Part shown: positions 13,216 to 23,119 of the stretch, in pieces
How positions within the stretch are numbered: position 1 is the stretch's first letter
Layout: every line of letters begins with the position of its first letter
DNA from: Phlebopus portentosus
Taxonomy: Eukaryota > Basidiomycota > Agaricomycetes > Boletales > Boletinellaceae
Direction of reading: 5' to 3'
DNA: 64,000 bases
Assembly: GCA_037892935.1 (NCBI GenBank)
Contig: JAYXKI010000001.1
Span: 4,402,001-4,466,000, forward strand
Made by a program: the position numbers and the translations under genes
Notes under the pieces: generated by a model
Databases searched by the model: none
Seen by the model: the letters and a program-made list of their open reading frames with translations, nothing else
What the model was told of the DNA's origin: nothing

Positions 13216-15130
13216 TCACACACCGGACTTGATAATGTCCGCAGCTTTCTCAACAACTCCATACAAGGAGCTCAGCACATGCGCACTGATCTCATTAGGA
13301 AGGATGCTGGAATCGACGATACGCAAGTTGAAGGTATTGTAAACGCGCGTAACTTCCCGTCGACGGCACCGCCCAAGTTGCATCATCGCAGTGGTTCCGA
13401 CCGGGTGAGAAACCGGACGAAAATCCATGTTTTCCGATCTGAGTTCGTCCCGCCGTTACCAGCGTCTGGGACTGTCTCGGTCCCGGGTGAGGTCTCGCCC
13501 GCTGAGACGTCTCTGAATGCCGGATCGTCGAGGATCTTGCGAGAAGCACGGATTTCTGAGGTCTGTAGGTCGAGACTGAAATCGACATTGAGCCAGTTAA
13601 CGATTACTTGCGGTGGTGTAAAGATACTGAAGTCTGTTATCGTAACGTTTCCTCGACTGAAGGGCATCTGTGACCGGAACAAGACGGCAACGACAATTAG
13701 TGCTCCCTATGAGCCGCAGTTCAGACGATAGCTTCCGGAGCAACTTACTCAGATCCCGAATTGAAAAAGAGCTCAGCAACGGGAGCTATCTGGCACAATC
13801 AATACAGCAAATAAAGGTGAACAGACTGAGCTATTAATTATTCCATCAGTTTGGATGCCGAAATTGTCGTGAGCACGTCAGCATTTAGAGCATTGCTTGC
13901 TTGATCTTCCGCCCAAGAAGAGTACGACGCGAGGATGTGAGCGACGACATCGTCCGTTGTCATGTTTTTCCATTCGAACCTGCATCGAAGAGTTTTCTAA
14001 TTGATGGGAATGCAATGCAATTTGGAGGCCCTCGGCCATCTGGGTTGAAGGAAGGTTGAACAGCATGGTTGATCACGTTCATCGTTTTCTCCTGGAAGTT
14101 TCGTCCGACGATAGAAAGATCAACCCTTACGTCGATACCAAGAGGACTTAAAACTGTGGGGTCGCCGATACCTGAAACTTGGAGAACTTAGGGTGTGCCA
14201 ATAGCTCCAGCTACTAAAATGACCTCCTTGCGAGCTATCGCAGTGAACGTTTCGCTGGTGTTATCTGACCGCTTGAACTGCACGCCCGTAGCTTCGACAT
14301 TTGGTACCTCGCCGACAAGCAATACTTTGTCACTTGATGGTTAACAAGTGTGAACCAGTTCGTTCTCCTCTGTTCGACAGGTGTAAGGTAACCTTCCGCT
14401 GTCGGGGAACGGGAATAGTTTGCGAGCGGATTCATCGAGTGAGTTGTGAAAGCTACGCAGTTCGCTTCGCCACCACCGATATTTGGACAGAGATCGATCC
14501 CGGTAAGGTTGCGCACGGCATTCGCGTATGCGAACTGTTGTGGTCCACCATACACTTCTTGGGAGAAAGTAGCATAGATGGGTCCTGAAAAGCCGGTCGG
14601 CTCCTTTAGCGCGCGTAACGTCGTCCGGAGGATTGAAGCCTTCCGACTGAGCATGAAAGACGAGTTCAGTCCTGATGCACCCTCGAAGTACTGAACTGTG
14701 TCCTACCTTCTTCATGTAAGGTTGCAGAGGATTGAAATTCCAATTCATGTCTGCATCTTCCTCAAAAAGTAGTCGTGAGAAAGCATCGTATTGTCCCCGT
14801 TGTACCCTGGTCCAATGGCCTCCATTGATTGAGCTACTTCCTCCAAGTGTCCTTCCACTAACACAGAAATCAGTAAGCATGGTGCTCACCCTCTCATACC
14901 TCTGTCAAGATCCGTGATCCACTACCATTCCACAGACATTCCAAGTGTCTTGACGTAGATATAAACGTCAGTGATATTTGGGTTCGTATGGTCATCACTG
15001 CCAGTCTCGATCAGTAAGACGGTCTTAGAAGAATCTTCAGACAGGCGTGCGGCAACGGTGACACCAAAGGCACGTTTATGAATTCTTCGTGAAGCCGAGC
15101 CAAGAAGCGGTAACGAAAATAAATCTCATT
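13216..15130 (-). pseudogene. Decayed GMC oxidoreductase (copy 1)
   Basis: Remnant of an FAD-dependent glucose-methanol-choline family oxidoreductase, closely related to the copy at 17966-20039. Recognisable blocks, in order, are: a strand after the Rossmann motif (VAARLSEDSSKTVLLIETGS, about 15070), GRTLGGSSSINGGHWTR (about 14840), the YGGPQQ region (about 14550), LVNHQVTK (about 14340), PFSRGNVTI (about 13660), SHPVGTTAMM (about 13400) and the C-terminal VVEKAADIIKSGV ending at 13216. Lesions: the N-terminal GxGxxG dinucleotide-binding segment and signal peptide are missing; a short in-frame segment before the YGGPQQ block is deleted; there is a one-base loss just after VTK; a TAA replaces a Gln codon after GAIGTP (about 14188); part of the middle is lost; and a deletion precedes SHPVGT. 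The two catalytic-region histidines survive. I regard it as dead. Confidence 0.88.
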
Positions 15131-16057
15131 TTAACCTGAGAGGCATAGCTGGATCCTGTGAGGGAACTGTAAGAACAGACAGGACGCGATGCAAATAAGG
15201 AAAAACCTCACCTCATATTCACCTTAAGTCCAAGAACTGCGCTTATGACGGTACAAGATCAGATGTGTCACATTCATTGTAGAACGACGATGACTTGATT
15301 ACGATGTACGTCTTATTCAGGCATGCTCCTAATATAAGTCGAAGAACACGGGTACCTTTTTGAGTGCCACGTAGGGGAGGGAGTACTGGTTAGAACATGG
15401 CCTAAGGGCCTGGAGAGTGCGCGGAGATCATGTACAATCCTGCGAAGGAGCGGACACAGTAGCTTACATTTGGCTAGTTGTACAAGGTTTAAGAGCGTGC
15501 CAGCCTCTTCAGCATTCTAATTGCAAGCCCGCCAAGACGATGGAAACAGTTATAGGCCCATGTGCATCTTCATGAATGCGAGAATGCCGCCGCGATTTAC
15601 ACGTACTTCGCGTATTTCGGAGTGAATGCATATTTGATCCCCGTGTCTTCTCATATTCTTGTACGACCACAGAGGATTTGAAGAAGGTCTGAGTTGTTCG
15701 AGACGATCAACAGACAGAATGAGTGAGGTCAATGGAGATCCGACAATTTGAAGAGACTGTGTGTTCGAAAGCCTTCCAAGTTTCCACACTCAAAGCGCGA
15801 GTTAGCTGATGGTATACTGTGAAGGTAGTATTAGATAATGTGAGAAAGATTTGTGGCTTACATAATGTAAATGAGCTCGAAGCACATGATTTTACTTGCC
15901 AGGAAGGCCTCTAGATCTGTGATAATTTATGGATCCCCCCTTCAACTCAACTTTCCATATTACCACTCACTAGCAAGCGGATTGATCACTTGGGCTTTCC
16001 TGGAGGGGGCGACAAGGGTATAAAATAAGCCCATAACTGTCTGGAAAACGAGCAAAT
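15131..16057. other. Intergenic; nothing recognised
   Basis: This lies between the decayed GMC copy (minus) and the dienoyl-CoA reductase gene (plus), so it holds both promoters. A 79-codon minus-strand open frame at 15550..15789 has no recognisable features. Confidence 0.4.
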
Positions 16058-17201
16058 ATGTCCCCGACCAGCAACTTCAGGGGCACACCTGCCGTAGATT
16101 CGACGACGGTCTTCCAGCCCAATCTTTTTGTAGGAAAGGTCCTTTTTGCACGGGCGGTGGCTCGGGAATATGTCGCACTATGACGGAGGCCATTGTGAGT
16201 TTCTTCTTTCCCTATCCATGCTGCTGGACTTATCCTCATGTGTAGATGAAACACGGCGCAGACGCTGTCATAGTCGGGAGAAACGCAGAGCGTCTTGCAA
16301 CAGCTTCTGAGGAACTGGAAAAGCTGACAGGTCGCCGTTGCATCCCTGCACCAGCTGATGTTCGCAAGCCGGCTCAGTTGAAAGAGGCGGTTGAAAAGAC
16401 CATTGCGACATTCGGTAGAATTGATTTTGTAATCTGTGGTATGTAAGGTTCGGTAGTCGTTGAAAACGCGGAATGGCTGAATCTACATTTGCCGGTAGGT
16501 GCGGCGGGCAATTTCCTCGCTCCCATTTCCGGCCTCTCGGAGAATGCGTTCAGGACCGTGATTGAGATTGACACTGTACGCAATCCTATTGTCAATAGCT
16601 CTCTAACCGTTCGTTGAAGTATCATTGTAGCTCGGGACCTACAACACTGTGAAAGCTACACTTTCACACGTTCGATCCGCACACGGATCGTATATACATG
16701 TGAGCGCGACGCTTCACTACCGTGGTATGTCATTTTTGCTCCCGCTCGCCGAGCATCTTACCTCATCAAACTACTTCAGGCACTCCATATCAGGCTCACG
16801 TCTCAGCAGCGAAGGCCGCCGTTGACGCGCTTTCTCAAGTCATCGCGGTTGAAGAAGGTCCGCATGGTGTTCGTTCAAATGTCATTGCTCCTGGCCCGAT
16901 AGGTGGTACGGAAGGCATGGAACGGCTTTCTGCTCAGCTAAAAGCCGGCTCGTCAGCCTCGGTCGATTCGACATCTTGGTCGGCAGACCATTCCTCTGGC
17001 ATCCCCGTCGCTCGATGGGGCGACAAGCGCGACATCGCAAACGCGGCCGTTTTCTTATTCAGCCCTGCAGCATCCTTTGTGAGTGGCGCTGTGCTCGTTA
17101 TTGATGGCGCAAGCGAGCATGTTCGCTCGCCTCAATTGCCGTACCCTTTGAGTGTATTGGACCCTGCGGCAGTCAGGGAACTAATCAAGCCGAGGCTCTG
17201 A
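16058..17201 (+). CDS. SPS19: Peroxisomal 2,4-dienoyl-CoA reductase (SDR family), with one apparent frameshift
   Basis: NADPH-dependent reduction of 2,4-dienoyl-CoA esters, an auxiliary step of beta-oxidation of polyunsaturated fatty acids. Five exons: 16058..16194, 16246..16438, 16499..16575, 16631..16724 and 16780..17201. The cofactor motif TGGGSGI is present, as are the residues used by peroxisomal DECRs: Asn in AAGNFLAP, Asp in EIDTLGTYN and Lys in SAAKAAVDAL. The protein ends KPRL; the last three residues, PRL, fit the broad PTS1 consensus for import into peroxisomes. The start at 16058 puts the usual short N-terminus (about 26 residues) before LFVGKVLF. The oddity is that exon 1 runs LFVGKVLF and then loses frame: a run of five T at 16143-16147 would need six to continue into CTGGGSGICRTMTEAI. 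Everything else is intact, so this is either a consensus error or a very recent lesion. The symbol follows the yeast orthologue. Confidence 0.85.
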
Positions 17202-17965
17202 TTATGAAGTTGGTCGTGTACGGATGGGCGCTGAGGAATATAGATCTTGTTCAAAAATTTGTCTTATTGTACGATACTTTCCGTTCGTGTTTATTGTGTA
17301 GAAGTGGTAATAGTAACTAGAACATTGTTTATTACTGGAGTCGCGTGACGTCACGTTAGTGACCCCACGTTGAACGAGTTACGAGGGTCTTTTCATCCAT
17401 TCTCCATGTAGCGTCAGTGTCTTTGGTCAAATCCACAAAATCCGGCAGAGCTATCCGAAGCTAGTGTCGAATTGCAGCTCAAATATGATTGATCAATGTT
17501 TCCTGGATCATACTTTGCTTCTCGGCAGGCCCGCGATCTTCGTCCGACGGGAAATGGATATTTGAGAAAATGGAACACACTGTATACCTAACTCGAATCC
17601 GGGTAAAGTCACTGACCTTTATTCAGCCGTCTAGGCATCTTGGAAGGTCGGATTGAATGAAACGGAGGCTTGTCAGTTCGCCGTCAACACGTTACTCGCT
17701 ATTTTTGTCCGTTCTAGATTATGCTGTGCTCGGCGCGGTGTGCTGAGGTTTTATGAGTACGCTCAAAAAGATCACGCGTTTGGCCTTGAATCACGGACGA
17801 AACGAGACTTGGAAAAGTGGGCCCAATTGTCCGCGTCCCGCGGTTGTTTATCGCCTACTCACAGGATTGCGCCTTTCCCGGAAACAAGACTACATAAAAG
17901 ACGAGTCATATGGCACTTATGCTGCGACCATCGCAATATCTTCTACTTGATGCATCAGGAAAGTT
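17202..17965. other. Intergenic, upstream of GMC oxidoreductase
   Basis: Contains the terminator side of the reductase gene and the GMC promoter. ACATAAAAG near 17890 is a weak TATA-like element about 75 bases before the GMC start. No gene seen; the plus-strand open frames at 17653 and 17753 overlap the GMC start in other frames and look accidental. Confidence 0.4.
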
Positions 17966-20039
17966 ATGCGTTGTCTGAGACTCCTGCCTCTCCTTCCTCT
18001 ACTCGCATCAAGCTCGCCAGGTCTACACAGACGCGTCTCCGGTGTCACTACAGACCCTAATAGTGTGAACGGGCAAATCTTTGATTATATTGTTGTAGGT
18101 GGAGGTACAGCGGGAACCACAATCGCCGCGCGTCTTTCGGAGGACCCATCGAAGACTGTGTTTCTTGTTGAGGCCGGGAACGACGACCGGACAAATCCTG
18201 ACGTTTTTGATGTCTACAAGTATAGTGCTGCCTTTGGGACGAGCTTGGACTGGGCGTGGTCTACGGACCTGGATAGAACAATGCATGGGTTCGTCATTCA
18301 CCTTGTTTCTGCGTAGCGAACCGAATCGATATTTATGTGACCTATCCTTCCAGTGGCAGGACTCTCGGAGGAAGCAGTTCCATCAATGGTGCACATTGGA
18401 CCAGGGCGATGAAGGCACAGTACGATGCATTGTCACAACTCCTGGGTGAGGAGGATTCGGATATGAATTGGAATTTCGATTCATTGTTTTCCTATATGAA
18501 AAAGGTACTGAAGACCTATGATACGGATTATTACATTTTTCTCAAATAAAATTCTTCCAGGCAGAAACGTTCACACCTCCAGACCAGGATCAGCGTACGA
18601 AAGGAGCTAATTATAATCCAGATTTTCATGGATTTTCAGGCCCTGTCCACGCTGCATATCCTCGGGGCATGTATGGAGGTCCCCAGCAGCCAGCATTCGC
18701 TAATGCCGTCCAGAACGTTACCGGGATCGCATTGTGTCAAGATTTGAATGGAGGCGATGCTAACTGTGTCAGCTTCACTCCACATACAATCAATCCGAGT
18801 GACAATGACACTCGGTCTTCGTCAGCGACGGCGTATCTCTCCCCTGTCGAGGATGAACGTACGAACTGGATTACTCTTGTTAATCACCAGGTCACGGGGT
18901 GCTTTTCGCGGGAACGGCTCCGTCAGTCCGTGCAACGGGCGTAGAATTCAAGAAATCAGACAATACTGGAGAGTCGTTCAATGCGAGTGCACGCCAAGAA
19001 GTCATTGTGTCTGCTGGTGCGATCGGAACTCCGCAGCTCCTTCAAGTTTCAGGGATTGGAGATCCTGCTGTCCTGGAGTCTTTGGGGATCAACCTGAAAG
19101 TCAACCTCTCGACTGTAGGGAGAAACTTGCAAGAACAAGCGATGAATAATCTCGGACATTCCGCTCGACCTTCGTTTAGTCCAGATGGTATAGGACCCGC
19201 TAACTGTATCGCGTTCCCATCGCTAAAGGAGCTCTTCTCGGAGAATGGTGGCTCGAATGGGAGCGTAACGGCGGATGACATAGCCGATTACATTATGGCG
19301 ATGTACCCGAGCTGGGCCGAGAGTCAAGCGGTCAACGGGCTTAATTCTGAGGCTCTTACTACGATATTCGGTATCCAGGTAGGATTGATAGTCAATGATG
19401 ACGGTAAGACAATTTATTTGGTACATTCAGTCATACTGATCAAATCTATGAAGCTCCCGTAATGGAACTGTTCTTCGACACTGGCTTCCCAGAGTGAGTA
19501 CCATTTTGATCATGTTTCAGGTCGTCTTAACCTTGTGTTGAACTAGCGATATCGGCATCGACATGTGGCATTTACTACCATTCAGTCGTGGAAACGTCAC
19601 GATTTCGGACAGCAGCGTTTTCACCAAGCCCGAAGTGAATGTGAATTGGTTCAGTGTCGATTTCGATCTCGCAGTACAAATAGCAGGTGCACGACTTTCA
19701 CGCCGAGTACTGAACAATACTGCCTTCGATACTATTTCATCTGGAGAAACAATACCGGGAACGGGGACAGTGCCAGAGGATGGACATGGCGGTAGTGATG
19801 ACTCTTGGCAAGCTTGGATTCAAGACGTTTTCTCGGCTGTTTCTCATCCCATCGGCACGGCTGCGATGATGCGAAGGGAGCTGGGTGGGGTGGTTGATGG
19901 AAAGCTCCGTGTATATGATACGGCCAACTTGCGCGTCGCTGATGCCAGTGTACTGCCAATTCATCTGAGCGCCCATCTGCAAAGTACGATATACGGGGTT
20001 GCGGAAAAGGCGGCAGATATTATCAAGTCTGGAATCTAG
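17966..20039 (+). CDS. Secreted GMC oxidoreductase (copy 2, AA3-like), one apparent frameshift
   Basis: FAD-dependent alcohol/sugar oxidoreductase of the glucose-methanol-choline family (CAZy AA3-like), probably extracellular. Exons: 17966..18288, 18354..18504, 18561..19403, 19454..19493 and 19547..20039, giving about 616 residues, the usual length. Order: hydrophobic signal peptide (LRLLPLLPLLASSS); Rossmann motif DYIVVGGGTAGTT; VFLVEAGNDD; GRTLGGSSSINGAHWTR; GAIGTPQLLQVSGIGDP (GMC signature 2); catalytic-region histidines in SHPIGTAAMM and LSAHLQSTIYG; C-terminus EKAADIIKSGI. Relatives include aryl-alcohol oxidases and sugar dehydrogenases; the substrate cannot be read from sequence. One defect: after LVNHQVT (about 18890) the frame shifts by one base before VLFAGTAPS, leaving two bases (GG) where a codon is expected. 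The same gap occurs in copy 1. Otherwise the gene looks maintained. Confidence 0.88.
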
Positions 20040-20751
20040 GCATACACTTCCTATGATGATGGTTCTGGATTGGACACACGCCATGACGGATGAAGAACTA
20101 TTATGAAACGATTATATTCTGATTGATAAATTGTCATGGACGAGTACAGGAACAGGAAATAAAATTCCCCTCAAGATTTACCAGAGGCCACGATATTCGC
20201 AAGCAGTCATTTATCGAGCAGCATTTAATTGTCTTCCGTCAATGCGTTCAGTTGAGGTTTTGCCGTCTACTGTCTGACCTGCTATATTGCATAACTGGAA
20301 GGCTCTAAATAATTCACAGTGCATGGATATGCAAGCCATTTCAGGATCGGCCTTCTCACAAAGTATGCTACTTCTCTTAGTATCTTCCAGTGTCCTCGCC
20401 AATGCTATTATACAGAGAAACCGAGGATGAATAGTGAGCTTTTCCACCGTCATTGTAATGCCTCACTCGTTCAAAATCGTACGGCGATCTCACTGTTTAT
20501 AAAAGCGACGCACAAGAGATATATGAACCAAAGTTGCTTTTATTAGGTAGTCCAAACACGCTTCGGCGATCAGGGCATTCTTTTAGACATCTAGCAAATA
20601 CTATACTTGTAGGAGTGTCCACGTCAAATAACAAGATACATGGCAGAGGTCAAGTGAAAATATTAAAGGCCATCAATAGTATAATTATTCGTGCCGAACG
20701 TCAAGTCGTTAATTGGCAAGGGCGACGCAGAAGCGCGTGAAAACCATTTCT
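20040..20751. other. Intergenic; nothing recognised
   Basis: 3' flanks of the converging GMC gene and poly-Asp protein gene. Only short accidental open frames. Confidence 0.4.
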
Positions 20752-21127
20752 TCAGCCATCGCGTAGGCAGCTACCACGGCCGACAATGCGCTCGTTATAA
20801 TACGGGCTGGTAAGCTGTTGGGCTCCAGATGTTTGCGCGGCTCCGTCAGTAGAACCGGTTCCACTAGCCGTCGAGCCAGCTCCCGATGCTGTGCCAGTAT
20901 CCGTGTTCGACGCCTGAGTCTGGTTCGGAGCAGAGCTAGTCGATGCGATGAGTGTGACTCTGTCAGCCGGAGCAGTGCGTGTTGTGAGGAATGTAGTCGA
21001 TGTTGAAGAACCAATTACGGTGCCGCGGGCATACGTGCATACTGCATTGTCGCTTTGGATGCCGCAGCCAATGGAACGGAACCCATCGTCATCGCCATCG
21101 TTGTCGTCGTCGTCGTCGTCGTCGTCG

Positions 21128-21168
<41 letters not shown>

Positions 21169-21593
21169 GTACGCTGCGACGACTGTAGCTCCAGAGGCAT
21201 CTGCCGCAAGCGTTGCTGTTGCGAAAGTGTCAGAGTGGTAAGCTAATCTTGGGTGAATTGGATGCAGAGGACGCTCACCAGTGATAGGCCTGTTGTTGTT
21301 GTCATCGTCGTCCGTCATTGTCAGGATATACGTCGTCTCTCCCGCGGATCCAGTTCCAACGATTACACCCGAGGCGACATGATCATCGTCATTGAAATCG
21401 TCCAAATCATCCGGGCCATCGTTAGGAACAAAGGGTAGCGTAACTGTTACTTGTGGCCTAGAAGCTACCTCTGCACAAGTAGATCAAAGGTCAGTAAAAA
21501 AAAAAAAAAAGTGATTTAGAAGCAGTAGAATGACATACTGCCGACGTATACGAGAGCAACGAGTGTTGGGAGGATAGTCTTGAAGAGCAGCAT
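20752..21593 (-). CDS. Small secreted or cell-surface protein with a poly-Asp tract
   Basis: No family recognised. Exon 1 is 21593..21539 and encodes a signal peptide (MLLFKTILPTLVALVYVG); exon 2 starts at 21470 after an intron of 68 nt. The mature part has a Thr/Gly-rich segment (GVIVGTGSAGETTYILT), a short DDDD-NNN run, an uninterrupted run of about 22 Asp with Asp/Asn spacers, a segment with two cysteines (GCGIQSDNAVCTYARGTV) and a Ser/Thr/Gly/Ala-rich tail typical of fungal wall proteins. A second intron may lie inside exon 2 (about 21272..21210, 63 nt, GTGAGC...CAACAG with a CTGAC branch site); it is in frame and free of stops, so both readings remain open. The last residues (NERIVGRGSCLRDG) look unlike a normal end, while the neighbouring frame gives a hydrophobic tail, suggesting a frameshift near the 3' end. 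Confidence 0.6.
21100..21170. repeat. Trinucleotide microsatellite (GTC/ATC) encoding poly-Asp
   Basis: About 22 near-perfect GTC then ATC units on the plus strand, read as GAC/GAT (Asp) on the minus strand. The block changes from pure GTC to pure ATC midway, which suggests two expansions. It lies inside the secreted protein's coding sequence, and unit loss or gain would keep the frame. Confidence 0.9.
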
Positions 21594-23119
21594 AATGGGA
21601 TGGTACTAGTAATAATTTGGGAAGTGTACGTGGGGTGATGTTTGAAAGTCGAGACCGAGAAAAAAAAGCTCGGTTTTATACTCGAGACTCGGAAGCCATT
21701 AGAGTCATGTCCCGCCTCGGCGGTCTTGGCTCTCCATTTCCTTAGGCTTTCGCTACTTGACTGCATTCTAGCCTAGAGTGAAATATGCTGCGGAATCCAG
21801 TGCGAACGAGGCATAAGCATCGTTGCACAAGACTCCGAGTCGACTTCTTTGAGCTCGTCAAGTTCAAGTTAAGTAGCAGTTCAGCACTGGATTACTACGT
21901 AAATCATTTCGCAGCATGCGCGATCTGCAAATGATTCTCAGACATATCACCAGAAGGGCCAACTTCCCACCTGGAAGCTTCAGTATCACGTTGATTGCGC
22001 AGCAGGCAGCTGAGATGACTGCGGATTTGGCACGAACAAGCTCCAGGAGAAATACATAGCATGCCAAGTCGCATGGAGTCTGGGTCACCACATTCATCAT
22101 CATGTTGTGCCAGTGGTGCCACTAGAGCCGCTGTGCAGTTATATCCGTTCAGCATTGCATTACTCTCTTCGGCGAGGACGAGCCTTTTTGCATACGCCCA
22201 TCGATTGGTATTCCGGACGACGGTTAGCAATCGTCAATCTTAGAGACTCGTAGCTTCCGCAAGACCAGTGTTATAAATATACCTTGTGAGTGAGTAGCAA
22301 ACAGTGTGACTGCGTTTGTAGTCACTGACTAAGCAAGCGAATCGGCAGTCTGTTTTAAACTCGTCCGTTGACTGATGTCGAACGATGCGGGTTTTGGCTG
22401 GAGATGATCATCAAGCCGGAGATACGTCGACGAGACGGACCAACAACCGAAATGGGCGTCTTCTCCATCACGTGCATTCCCGAAGCCCACTGGCAAACCT
22501 TCAGGGTTAACCAGGATTGCTCCACAGCCTCCACTCATCCCACTCACAGTATCGGCTGGTAACGGATAAGAGGGGAATGGAAAGGCATCAACCTTCCAGT
22601 CGGACAAGCTAGATCTGGTACTAAACTTTGGGGGTAGGGAGAATACCGGCCGTTCATAGCCAGCTACTACTTAGTAGTACTTAGCCCTTTCTAGTCCGCA
22701 ACTCGCAGATTCGAATTTTCTTAGAAGAGGAAGAGAGCGCTCGACGTTTCGCATATTATGTTCTGACTTGGAATGGCTTTGACGATCCACCGATTCTTGT
22801 TCTCAGCCACCGTGTAAGTATTACCGCTCGGACATCTAAACCGATCAATCAGCACCCACCAAACTTCCATACATTCTGATTCACACGAAAACAGCGGAAG
22901 CTTTGCTCCTGGACGTCTTTTGCGAAAGGGCCGAAAGGCGAAGAAGGCGATGCTCCGCGCTGAGAGACGGTCACGAGGACAGCGAACGTGATGTACGCGG
23001 TCAAATTACAGTATTTTGGGACGGTCGCTCCGCGATGTAACTAGCCATGACATATAAATGGAGATATATCGCGCTTCGTACCCTCCCGCAGAGGCTGGTG
23101 CAGTTGGCCTTGAACGATC
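21594..23119. other. Intergenic; nothing recognised
   Basis: Divergent promoter region between the poly-Asp protein (minus) and GH31 (plus). Open frames are under 110 codons and carry no domain. A short TACTACTTAGTAGTACTTAG motif lies near 22668. Confidence 0.4.

Noticed and set aside
20948..21241. Plus-strand poly-Ser, poly-Arg, poly-His, poly-Val and poly-Ile frames
   Set aside because: All are other-phase readings of the trinucleotide repeat that encodes poly-Asp on the minus strand.
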